Part shown: positions 13,401 through 23,440 of the stretch, in pieces
Layout of the letters: every line of letters begins with the position of its first letter
How positions within the stretch are numbered: the stretch's first letter is position 1
NCBI GenBank assembly: GCA_032207245.1
Contig: CM063506.1
Location: 12,453,939 to 12,517,938, forward strand
DNA from: Pardosa pseudoannulata
Taxonomy: Eukaryota > Arthropoda > Arachnida > Araneae > Lycosidae
DNA length: 64,000 nt
Direction: 5' to 3'
The notes under the pieces: generated by a model
What the model was told of the DNA's origin: nothing
Seen by the model: only the letters and a program-made list of their open reading frames with translations
The model's database searches: none
Position numbers and translations under genes: made by a program

Positions 13401-15210
13401 GTTAGTAAAAATTAAGTAATTTCAAAATGCAAAATCTCTCAGTTTTAAAAGGGATGTGAGTAGGAAGTTTTTAATAATTTATAAAGTAACTAATATAATT
13501 TTCCGTTGAAATTTTAACCGCATTTGCATATATATTTTACTAATACAAAAATTTGAAACAGACTGATTAATTTTGAAAGCCTACAGTCTTCTTAAAAGTC
13601 AGTATCGTTCTCCGCTTAAAATAAAAGCCAATGCCTATCATTAAATTTTAAATTCACTAATTTTTAACATATATATTGAGTCACATGACATATGCGAGCC
13701 TAACAATTAATCTCTTTCCGTATTATCGTCAAATATAATTAAAATTTTAATATATAAATATATATGTATACCCTTCTCGATGCTCGTATTAATTTGACCT
13801 TTAATATTTATATTAACTGTCTGCAAAATTTAATAAGAATTCTATCGCTCGCTATATCTAAAGCGTTACCGATTTCTGGCGTTGTCTTTGTAAATCCGAG
13901 CCGATACAAAATATTATTACAGCATCATTTCGCCAGGATCTCCTTTGAACTAATTCTTTTATCTGTTAATTACTCGTACAACAGAAATTTATAAATGATA
14001 ACCAACTGATAAAGAACATATGCCTTTAAAATTAAAAAAAAGAATTTTTAAAATAATTAGCACATATACCTTTAAGATTTAAAAAAGTGATTTTACATAA
14101 ATTATGAATTAAGAATTTAGTAGATTTTTCCATGCTCAATAATTTTGCATGACTGAAAAAAAAAAGTATAAGATATTTAAGTTTGAACTACTGATGTCTG
14201 ATTTAAAATTTTTTTCCCTATCGCAGCTGGCAATACAAGCACATATGACTTTAAGATTTAAAAGAGATTTTAGATAAGTTATTAATATCATGTAAATAAC
14301 AAAATTTCCCGCCTGGTGTGCCCACACTTAAACTTTTAAGTTTTATTTCAAATTATTCGCGATTCATTCCTAAACCCCTGCGACTGAAATGAACAATACC
14401 TAAGGAGATACTAGGCCTCGTCGTCCATAATTAGATTCTTCATTTTAGAGACTCAAGACACATAAATTAAAATATAAAATCTGGCAAATTCACAAAACTA
14501 TAGTAAATTTTCCTGTTTCGATGCTATGTGTAATTGTCACTTGAATCAACATTTTATGATATTTTCAGCAGGTACAAAATAAAACCCTGAGATATCTGTT
14601 TATCTATCATAAAACATCATTTAGTATCACAATGTTTCTTGCGATACCAAATAATCTTTTATCACAGTTATGTATATAAATATATATAGGGGGATATCCT
14701 ATGGCATTTGAAATATCTCATCACTAATGAAAACAAACCAAACATTTAAAGTCATTAAAATTTCACTCTGAGCAATCCATAGCTATGATTGAAGACATCC
14801 AACAATATATATTCATAAAAAATGACATAGACACTAATGTCATAAGTCAGAATTTTTCACTTTACTGATCATTGGTTGTCCATTTTCAGATGGTACTCAT
14901 TCTCTGTCTTCTCATCGTCACAAGCACAGCTTTGCCAGCAAGAGAAAAACCAAGAGGCCCTAAATCTGAAGGAATTCAATTGAGAGCACATATGATTGCC
15001 GGAGATCAGCCTAGGTTTGCAGAATACCCTTTGCTGTATTCCAGAGGTTTTCAACAAAAACGATAACTGAACATGTCTTTCCTTAGTTTGCACCCTTCAC
15101 TTTCCATCATACTATCAACTGCAGCAGGACTGTACGATTGCGTTGATCGCTTTATTTTATAAATGTATATGTATGACAGTTGTGATAATAAAATTTCATT
15201 TGTTCTAAGA
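10431..15210 (+). CDS. Small secreted peptide precursor (65 aa, two exons)
   Basis: Coding exons are 10509-10529 and 14890-15066, with AG|GT-type junctions (ACG|GTAAGT and TTTTCAG|ATGGTA), phase 0. The start at 10509 has a strong context (CAACCATGG) and is the first ATG after the predicted cap site. The product is 65 residues: a short basic lead MVHIKST, a hydrophobic core MVLILCLLIVTSTALPA acting as a signal peptide, and then a ~41-residue basic, Cys-free mature part ending in FAEYPLLYSRGFQQKR before the stop. The terminal Lys-Arg is a prohormone-convertase-type site, and there is no other dibasic. AATAAA at 15187-15192 gives a ~140-nt 3' UTR. I do not recognise the family. A neuropeptide or hormone-like factor is a reasonable inference, and a venom or antimicrobial-type peptide is an alternative. 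Confidence 0.75.
10509..10529 (+). CDS. Secreted peptide, coding exon 1
   Basis: It encodes only MVHIKST before a consensus donor GTAAGT at 10530. The 5' UTR (about 78 nt from the predicted cap site) contains no upstream ATG. Confidence 0.75.
10627..11390. mobile_element. pogo/Tigger-like non-autonomous repeat in the peptide-gene intron
   Basis: After TA (10625-10626) the sequence reads CAGTGTACACTCATTTATAT, followed by repeated 'TTCACTTATAyGAGTGGAGG' and 'TTATACGAA' motifs. It ends near GCCGGACGAACCGAACCCC (about 11348-11366). Those motifs and the TA-CAGT start resemble pogo/Tigger ends, though the two extreme ends do not match each other well. The segment 11028-11200 matches a second locus at about 50829-50930. 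No transposase frame is intact. Confidence 0.45.
10669..10838. repeat. Two-copy tandem repeat, 99-bp period
   Basis: ATTCACTTATATGAGTGG (from ~10669) and ATTCACTTATACGAGTGG (from 10768) begin two diverged units. Each continues through GAGGAAGTATAT, ATTAATGCC and ATAAATTATTC. The duplication lies inside the pogo-like repeat. Confidence 0.75.
11391..14889 (+). other. Rest of the peptide-gene intron
   Basis: AT-rich intron sequence. Possible degenerate inverted ends sit near 11742 (TTAAGGGAACAGTGTACC) and 13367 (the reverse complement of TTCAAGGGGAAAGAACAG), hinting at an old ~1.6-kb element. Three diverged copies of a CATATxCCTTTAAxATT motif lie at about 14019, 14064 and 14241. Short A runs occur at 12659-12676 and 12910-12924. 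No additional coding exon is evident. Confidence 0.4.
14890..15066 (+). CDS. Secreted peptide, coding exon 2
   Basis: It follows acceptor CATTTTCAG and encodes 58 residues from the signal-peptide core to the C-terminal QQKR and a TAA stop. This exon begins with its own in-frame ATG, so the signal sequence would still be intact if translation began here. Confidence 0.8.
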   Translation: MVLILCLLIVTSTALPAREKPRGPKSEGIQLRAHMIAGDQPRFAEYPLLYSRGFQQKR

Positions 15211-16900
15211 TAAGTTTATTCTTCTACACTAGTTATGTTTATCAGATACCATGAATGGACAATAAAACTTAAAAAAATAAAAAAAAATGAGAATATGTAT
15301 TACAAAGAAAAAAGTACTACACAAGTTATTGTCAAGTCTGAATTTTTCTTTGGCACAAGGCTTTAACAGGGTAATCTTTGGAAGTCCATTTCTTGATACT
15401 TCCAAAGAATTCACCCGACATACTTTAAGAAATTATAATGGACACAATTGTATAACAGTAGTAAACAACTTTTACATTTAAATGAAAAAAAATCTAAATC
15501 AAAAAAGTTATATTAAAATATTCAATAAATTTTCCTATAGAATATTTTGAAATACAGTTGATGATAATGACATAAAATGGGAGATAGAGCAGTAAATTAT
15601 CAATAATTGACATTTTCTAATAGTATTTTTTTTTCATTTAATAGTTTACATTTTTTAAAAAGATTCCTTCTTAACAGTAATTTCAAAAGGTTTTAGATAA
15701 CCTTTTGAAATTACTGTTGCCATGTTTCTTTTTGTTGAATTTTAAATTTGATTTGTAATTGTGTACCCTTTCAACTAGTCCTAACAAGTGATAGCATCAT
15801 GAAGATTGCTGAATCTAATGCACTAGCAGATATTGGCATGAATTAGGAAGAACTAATATCAGAATCTGCCTATTAAGTAAATTATATTAAAACCTTCAAA
15901 TTCAAAAAAATTATAACTTCTTGAAGAACACTTAATTGCTTGGCTGTGCTGCTCATCAAAATCAGATTTTGCGGATGAACCTGCTGGCATAGAATTTTGG
16001 AACCAGTTTTAAGCAGTAGGTCACAGTTTAATTAGCCCAGTGGAGAAAAAGACTAATGCTCCACTAATTACTTATGTAGTTATTATAAAATACTTTTTTC
16101 AATAAAAATTAGCAAGTGTTAATGCAGTGCTCATCTAGTTTTTAACATATTTGCACATTTAAATAAACTAATGAAAAATTAACATCTATACTTAAATTGG
16201 ATTTTTGATAAAAATATCTGAGGGAGTTAAATTTTAATGAAAGTTTTATAATTTTCTCTCCATACTGCTAACACAGCTTTTAAGTCTAACGTTTAGATTG
16301 GTTCATTATAGTCTAGTCTTACGGCAACACAAGGGGTAATACCAATTACCAATACTTAAAACAAATTCTGACCTGCCATAAACAATCATACCAGAAGTAG
16401 GAAAGCATATGTTAAATGATATTACCAAAATTTATTACAAACTGAGAATACAAAAAATCAAAAATTTTTAAATGTAATAATTGAGGATGAACCAACCTCT
16501 TAATAAAGGTAAGTTGATATTTCCTTCTGTAGTAGTAATTATAAAAAATTCACAAATCAAAAGAATGTATTTAAAGTGACTTTGTAGCACATAAGATATT
16601 TATTCCAAATTTTTATGATCAACAAAGGGCTGAATGCAGATATTTAACACATTTTATTATAAAAAAAAAAAAGACCAATGTTAACTTTTAATAAAAAATT
16701 TCATTTTTGTAGAATAAAATTGTTTCATGTTTTTAGCAGAACACCTTGAAATTTCTAACTTTAAAATATGAATAAAAGGGGAGGCAGATAACAGCATGTG
16801 AAATTTATCAACTCTATACAAGCGATATGTCAAAATTATTACTTATATTTTCCCTTAAAAATGCATGTGTTTATGTCTCAGTAAATTAATGTAATGAAAA
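15211..16900. other. Intergenic between peptide gene and RpS3A; two hairpins
   Basis: The peptide gene (+) and RpS3A (-) converge here. The stretch contains an 11-bp hairpin TCTTTGGAAGT/ACTTCCAAAGA (15375-15385, 15398-15408) and a perfect 20-bp hairpin at 15673-15718. No exon is supported. The 60-64 codon frames at 15229-15481 lie on opposite strands of the same bases and lack features. Confidence 0.5.
15673..15718. repeat. Perfect 20-bp inverted repeat, 6-base loop
   Basis: AACAGTAATTTCAAAAGGTT (15673-15692) and its exact reverse complement (15699-15718) flank TTAGAT. Twenty uninterrupted pairs are far more than expected by chance, even in AT-rich DNA. The origin is unknown: a palindromic transposon end or a transcribed hairpin are possible. 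Confidence 0.9.
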
Positions 16901-16948
16901 AAAGTTTAATTTTCAAATTTTTTTTTTTATTTTCTATACAAAGTTCTT

Positions 16949-17079
16949 TCACACTGATTCAAGCACAGGAGGTTCATAACCTTCTGGCCTGTCAATCTTT
17001 GCACCTTCATCACCAACCTTGGCAGCAGTAGTTGTTGTTTTACCAGATCCCTCACCATGCAACTCCATAAGTTTGCCAA
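16949..17079 (-). CDS. RpS3A: RpS3A coding exon 6 and stop
   Basis: 131 nt encoding [20 protein letters not shown], then [22 protein letters not shown] and TGA. The Thr/Gly-rich linker varies between species and the final EGYEPPVxESV is diagnostic of S3A. Confidence 0.96.
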
Positions 17080-20000
17080 CTGAAAAAAATAAACACAAAT
17101 TATAATACAGGTATGAACTATGTAAATCAATCACTAATAGAAAAATATGTACTTCTAAAAATGTAGCAGATATAGAACATTTATGCAAAAGTACAAGAAC
17201 AGAAACTTTGAAAATCGCCAGTAAATCTACAGTTGAAATTCATTTTCCTTTTGGGATTATTTTCAATTTAATATGGAAACCCTTATAAAAAGAACACTAA
17301 TAGCAAAAGTTTCGTTACTTAACAGTCGGGTGCAGTAACTTTTAGCTTAATGTTTTAAATGATACAATCATGTAACTGAGCTGATTATCTACTTATCTCT
17401 CAACTAGTTTTAGCACCTGCAGTCAAACCCCAATAGAATACACATTTTTAGATAAAATTTTCCTTGGACCAACTGAGGGCGAGTGGTCAATATTTCACAT
17501 AGGACTAGAATGTTTTACGAGTAATTAAAATCCACTAAGTTCTCACATTGCTTATTTTCAGCTGTCAGCAGTCAGAATCGTTGTCAATCACATCTAAAGA
17601 ACCTGTGTAAGAATTATTCACAATCCTCTGAAAATCTCCTTCATTCCTCCCCTCTGTACAATTTTTAGCAACATCAACAAATTGCACAAAATGGAACATT
17701 TAAGGCAGCTGGGAGAACTTTTAAAGTATTGTAAAATAAAACAATGGTGTGTATGTATAAATATAAGAAAATTGACAGTTGTCTACTTCAGTCATACCAC
17801 ACACCACATGACTTGGGAACAGTTACAAACAGCTACTTTTAATCTGAATGGAAGTCATTTGGAGCCATGACAAGGTTTCACAGAGTTATCCCTAAATTAT
17901 AGCTATCTATTGAAGCAAATTCCAATAAAAAGCACTGAAATAGAAATGGACACTTAGGACATAATTGCATTCTGGAGAAATTTAGGCCCCTGGAATATTT
18001 TGCATACCTCGATAATCTTACAAAAAAATAATAAAGCTGACTCAGAGCATATACAACCATGCCATGAATAGGATTTAAACCTAGACTCAGACTAAAAGTG
18101 TAATTTCAACTCCACTTGCCTGAGAATCATTATAGAGGAAGGATTCAACATTGAATTAATTTTAAGAATACAAACATTACATGTTTCCATGCAAATCAAG
18201 AATTTCAAACAAACCTGCAATCACAATCAATCTCATTACTTAAAATTGCACAAGTCAACTGGCTTAATGCTGATTCCACACATACATGGCAGAACGAGAT
18301 TCGAATCCATGAACTCTGGTACTAAAGAGCAACACCATAACATTCAATAATTTTTTATTAAGATTTTTTATCAACTTACTTAAACATAAATGACTTTAGA
18401 ATCCTACAGATCTCAACAAATCACCTATGTAGTCAGGAAAGGAAAACAGACAAGAAGCATCTGTTCTTTTAGACCCATAGCCCACTCCTAACATTGATTC
18501 ATTCCTTAATCAAACAATCATAATAACTTGCAACCACAACAATACAACTCAGTCTCAAATGACTTAAGCATTATAAAGTGAGTTGGCACAATATTGAACT
18601 TATGACAGTATACAATGATTTCAAGTCACCTAAAAATAGTTCTTACCGTCAAATTTTGGTTTCTTTAGCACCTTCACTTTACGAATCATGACATCATGAA
18701 GTGGGTAAATACCTTGACATGCTTTTTCAATATCACGGCCTATACTATCTGGAATTCTGCAATGAGAACACAATAATTTAATATATCTGATAGAAAAATT
18801 ATTTCAAAATTACAAATTCTACATTTAAAAATGTAACATTTAAATTAAGAAAGAATCTGGTAAATTAACTTTAAACAATAATCTACAGAGAACACTATAA
18901 GATAAATATTGGTATTATATTTCTGACAGTATTTAAATTTTCTTCTAGCCCAATAAAACAATTACTACCACTCACAGCTCATATAATGCATATATTAATA
19001 AACATCAGAGGTTACATTAATGTCACACCATATGTGAAAATATGACTGCACAACAATCAATACAGAACATGTCAAAATCAATAATCTAGAAAAATTTAAT
19101 TGGAATTTAAGACCACAATAAAAACATGAAATTATGGAATTCTTTTTTGTAGGGAGTGAAAAAATCATACAAACCCATTTTCTGCACTGAAATATCTAAC
19201 TGGACAACAATCAAATTTTAGTAAATTGTGTAATAATCCAATAAAAATTATTACTTACAATTTGTTTACAACTTCTTTAAGATCTGATGATGAAACTTCT
19301 CTAATCATAGTTTCAGTCATTTTCTTGCGAATAAGTTTAACCTATTTGGAAGAAAAAATATGTACATTAGCAACAGACCTTTCCTAAAACAGAAAAAAAG
19401 CACTGAAAAAAGCATTTAGCTACTTTTTAATTGCTAATAAAAGTCTAATTACAAATTTATATTGCTTTCAAAATTAGACCAATTTTTTTTGTTTAACAAT
19501 TGATTATATTCATTTTCTTACAGAAGAGAGATTACCAAGATTGGCAAATTTCTGGTAGTATGTTAACTGGACTGGCATGCCAGAAACTAAGAAATGATAC
19601 TACAAATAATCTGCAATGATATTCACACAATCATAAAGTTAACATTTAAATACAAACAATTAAAAAATAAAGATCAATATTTTAACTGTTCAAAAATATT
19701 TTTAAATAAATGATATAATTAGAACAGACTAAATTCTTATAAGGATTATTAAAGCATACTTGTACTCTGCGTTATCCCATTTGGTGCATTTATAAAAACA
19801 AATCACATAGCTCTTATATCATATTTTTAAAAAATGCCAAAACAACAACAATTTAGTTATTCAGTTAAAAAAATTTAAGAACTAATTTATGTAATTATAG
19901 TTCTATATTTAAAAAAAGGGGCAACAAATTTTCCCCAAAAAATTGCTTTCATTTGCAGTACCCAATATGAAAAGAAATAAGTCCTATAAGATTTGAGAAC

Positions 20001-22257
20001 CAGAAATGGAAAAAGGAGAAACAGGAGCCATTTACAACATAATGTGCTGCACCAAGAGCATCACCAAATCAACTAAACTTGTTTAAGGTGTTATATAGAA
20101 TGTGTCATACAATGCAATAAATTACATGTTATACTATCAGAAATGAGTTCTGTATAAATTAGCTAGGAAAATATATTTGTTGTTGAATGCAAATTTACCT
20201 AATCTTGTATATATGAAATTACACAACCCTGTGACATTCTATACATTACATAACATTTTTAAAAACAGTAAAAATACCTGTGTATGTTGAGCGTAACATG
20301 TCTTTTTAACTTGTGTTGCCCATTTCTTTGTAAAACCAATGCAAAACATCCTTAAAAGATAACCATCAGTAGTTTTAACATCAACATTAGCTTCAATTAA
20401 CGTTTGCCACTTCTTAACCATAGATCTTAATTTATCTGTAGTTAAATCCATGCCGTGAAAGTTGGTTAAAACATTTCGACCCTGAACTTCTTCAGCAATG
20501 AGTCTAAATTTACGAAATGCTATTTCATCATTTTGTAAATCTGCTAGGGATATTTCAAATACTCTTCCTTTCAATCCTTCAGAAGCAATTTCTAAAAAAG
20601 AAAGATGAGAAACATAAGTTTCTTAACACAAAAGTAAATTACACTATATGATAGTAAATTATTCTAATAAAGCTATAAAGATTAAAAAAAAAATTTATAT
20701 TTGATAATTGTTTAGCACTTAGCAAAAGAGTTCACCTTGAGTGAAAAACAAAATTTTTAATGATATCAGCTGAAAATTGATAGATAACATGCTGGAATAA
20801 TGCTTAGAACATGCAACAAAACCAGCATAAATTTTGCTTTCAATAAAAAATATCTGAATATTGAAATTATTAAATAAATGCAGCTGCAACTGATAACAGC
20901 TTGCTCAAATGAACACAGTATTTTTTTCACAATTCAAGATATAACAGTTTAGTTTCACTGTGCTAGTAGTAGCTCTTCCCTCACATATTAGAAAAATTTA
21001 TTAGCAACTTTATGCTTCTATTTCTATAAAAATAATTTAATGAAAAGTAAAATAAAAACAAGATATGCTAGAAAGCAAAATCTAACAGTCCATTTGTATT
21101 AATTATGCAAAAACATATCCATCACCTTCGTAAGATTTTTTATATGTAAGCACATATTACAAATAAATTTGTGCAAATCAAACTAATGATTTTATCTAAT
21201 TTAAAGATTATAATATGCATTTATAACAAACGTGTTAGGAGCATATGATGCAAGTGCTTTAAAAATTTTACATTAATGGTTTACACCACTTGGTCACAAA
21301 ATGCAATTATATAACAATACATAAGTAGCTGCTAATTTAGTTGCAAGTTACTAAAATATTAAAAGCTTCTTGCACTAAGACATTAAGAGGCTCAATACAA
21401 ATATAAATAAAATATGAAGGAATGACTAAAATGAAGACACAAGGCATGAGAATTTCAAAAATACTCATAAAAATACACAAAACATTGAGATGCACCTGCA
21501 TTAAACAAATGTACTAATACAATTAAATATTTCTGCTTTTAGCTTGGATATATCAAAACAACATATGGTAAAGAAATAATTGAACATAACAGTAGTTATA
21601 TTAACCAGCACATTGGAAAAAGTTGAATTGCAGCCGAATGTTTGTTTTCACTTCACTAGTAATGGAATTAATAGGAAAACATTTATTATTTATAGCTGCA
21701 TACATAACTTGTAATCGACAGCTTATATTCTATGTATATTAACTATATGAACTTAGAAGTGTGGCGATGGTAACTGCAATAAATTACAACACTCAAATCA
21801 TCATAAACCTACGATTTGTTATAGCACAATACATACATGCAATATTAAAAAGAGCTATCTAGAATAACATACATAATCAATAGGGAAAAAAACTTACTGG
21901 TTCCTTGAGTTCTGTTTACAAGGGTCTTTCCAACATTTCGCACGCTAAACATGACTGGTGCTTTCACATCGTACCAATCCTTACGAGTAAATGGATCAAC
22001 ACTAAAATTTAATACAAAATCAATTTTTAATAAGCAATAAAATACGAATTGAAAAATTAAGCAAAACAGAGGGATGCACTGACAAGTACCAGCAATCTAA
22101 AAACATCCCACACAAAATAACTCTTTTACTCAAATAAACATCAAAAATTTAATTTTTAATATCTAATAAACTGAAATAAAATATTATGTACTTACACCTT
22201 CTTCTTTACTCCTTTTTTACCTCCCTTTGCAAGACCCTTATTCTTACCAACAGCCAT
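16949..22257 (-). CDS. RpS3A: Ribosomal protein S3A (40S subunit, eS1), complete
   Basis: Six coding exons on the - strand (22257-22196, 22001-21898, 20591-20278, 19341-19259, 18756-18647, 17079-16949) join in frame to 267 aa, the normal length for eukaryotic S3A (~264-268). It is a cytosolic 40S component at the platform/mRNA exit region. Landmarks are a Lys-rich start [121 protein letters not shown], and the C-terminal tail [10 protein letters not shown]...[11 protein letters not shown]. All junctions are GT..AG. An AATAAA (16931-16926, - strand) just 18 nt past the stop gives a very short 3' UTR, usual for ribosomal protein genes. LRCH starts divergently ~1 kb away. Confidence 0.98.
18045..18345 (-). 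repeat. Two tRNA-related SINE-like fragments in RpS3A intron 5
   Basis: Read on the - strand, two segments (about 18130-18045 and 18345-18240) each contain a polymerase III B-box-like core, GGTTTAAATCC and GGATTCGAATCTC respectively. Both have CAGAG/CTGAG a few bases upstream and GCATG/CCATG downstream. They align to each other over ~40 bases with many differences. No complete tRNA cloverleaf or A-box is evident, so old SINE copies fit best. Confidence 0.35.
18647..18756 (-). CDS. RpS3A: RpS3A coding exon 5
   Basis: 110 nt encoding [13 protein letters not shown] and [20 protein letters not shown], the conserved C-terminal helical and RNA-binding block. Confidence 0.96.
19259..19341 (-). CDS. 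RpS3A: RpS3A coding exon 4
   Basis: 83 nt encoding [20 protein letters not shown] and LKEVVNK, ending two bases into Leu188 before GTAAGT. The intron upstream of it (19342-20277) holds nothing recognisable. Confidence 0.95.
20278..20591 (-). CDS. RpS3A: RpS3A coding exon 3
   Basis: 314 nt, the largest exon, covering the central domain from [20 protein letters not shown] to CYAQHTQ. Donor CAG|GTATTT. The upstream intron (20592-21897, ~1.3 kb) is AT-rich and I could not support an intron-encoded snoRNA in it. Confidence 0.97.
21898..22001 (-). CDS. RpS3A: RpS3A coding exon 2
   Basis: 104 nt after acceptor AAATTTTAG. It carries [14 protein letters not shown] and [13 protein letters not shown], the most conserved N-terminal block of the family. 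Donor GTAAGT. Confidence 0.97.
22196..22257 (-). CDS. RpS3A: RpS3A coding exon 1
   Basis: It encodes residues 1-20 (Lys/Gly-rich rRNA-contacting start) plus two bases of Val21, then donor GTAAGT. Upstream on the - strand an extra ATG at 22295 would open an 8-codon reading frame ending at 22272 if the transcript includes it. Confidence 0.95.
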
Positions 22258-22259
22258 GT

Positions 22260-23271
22260 TTAATTCACAGATTACAACCTAAACACGCGTTTCATGGACT
22301 TAACTCCGACAGCGATAGAGAACAGATCTGCGCTTGCGTGAATACGGCTTTTGGATTTTATCAGTTACGGTTATGAGGTTGATTCTGATGTGACATGATA
22401 GATGAAAATTTATAATAATAAGTAGCTTGTTTCATATATAAATCACTTTTTTGGGGTATAAAAGAAATACAAAATTAATTTTTTAATATACTAAAACAAC
22501 TGCTATCTAAATAAAATTTTCTGAACTTCAAAACTTTTTCTTCATATTTAAAATTTATTTCATCTCCCATCATATCAAAAAAAAATTTTAAATTATAAAT
22601 AAACATATGAAAACTTTCATTGAAAGATAAATCAACTAAAAAGATAGTTCAGAGAAAAAAAAATATTATTTTAAGATATTATATTATTATACTGGATTAG
22701 CATCTCTTTAAAACCTGCTTTTCTTTCTTAAATGAAAAATTTGATAAATATTTTGAGCGTTAAGGAGTTTGAATACTTGATAGAGTTTAAATTTTGATTG
22801 ATTCATCGATTTTTTATATAAAATAAAGAAATAAAATATAAATACACGGCCCAATTACTCATATTGCCCTGCCCTCTGTCTGATCATTGGGGCTTTAAGG
22901 ATGAATGCAATCACTGTTTTAATAGAAATACATACAAGTACATTGCAGAAAACTTTAGTTACTAACGTACAGCACAAATAAGTTTTTCTCGAAGAGTTAT
23001 CAAATGTAAACCGCACATTTTGACGTGATAAAAAATCAATCTTGAATTTATATTAAATGTTAAAGTAGATTGCGTTGTTCGGAAATATCTTGAATCGATC
23101 TTTAATGTTAAAGTTGTAACTAATTTTTGATAAGTAATTTAAAAGACATGCACAATGTGTCAAGCGTTGTTATGTTTATTAGAAATTGACTATGATCATG
23201 TATAATTCACTTATTTCAATCGACGTACTTAATTTCCTTGGGAAGAGAAATGACTCATATTTGCTTTTATT
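22260..23271. promoter_or_regulatory. Shared intergenic region of divergent RpS3A and LRCH
   Basis: About 1 kb separates the start codons of the two oppositely oriented genes. The first ~130 bp next to RpS3A are GC-richer (22261-22390), typical of a ribosomal protein promoter. On the RpS3A strand a pyrimidine-rich CTGTTCTCT (22328-22320) is a weak candidate for a 5'-TOP cap site. No TATA box is obvious for LRCH. An out-of-frame ATG at 23249 precedes the LRCH start. Confidence 0.45.
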
Positions 23272-23440
23272 ATGGCATTAATGAACTCAATTTTAAGCAG
23301 TCCTGGTGCTTCTGTGCGAAATATCGATCGTGTATTAGAAGATGCCCAGTTAAAAGGTGAATTAAAGCTTAATTCACGTAAGCTCAAAGATTTTCCAAAA
23401 ATTGCCAACAAGTATGATTTATCTGATGTTGTTAAAGCTG
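23272..23440 (+). CDS. Lrch: LRCH exon 1 (start)
   Basis: Start ATG at 23272, then [15 protein letters not shown] and the conserved lead-in to the repeats [12 protein letters not shown]...[11 protein letters not shown]. It ends one base into Asp57 at donor GTATGT. A 36-codon out-of-frame upstream reading frame (23249-23356) overlaps the start if the 5' UTR is contiguous. Confidence 0.9.

Noticed and set aside
16927..17188. Two 67-79 codon - strand frames over RpS3A exon 6
   Set aside because: They are readings of exon 6 that continue upstream into the intron; the spliced RpS3A frame explains the conserved part.
18235..18345. A functional tRNA gene
   Set aside because: Only the B-box/T-arm-like part is visible; no acceptor stem, anticodon arm or A-box can be assembled.
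20592..21897. Intron-encoded C/D snoRNA in RpS3A (as in vertebrate S3A genes)
   Set aside because: A C-box-like ATGATGA occurs on the - strand near 21798, but no matching D box CTGA at suitable spacing and no terminal stem was found by eye.
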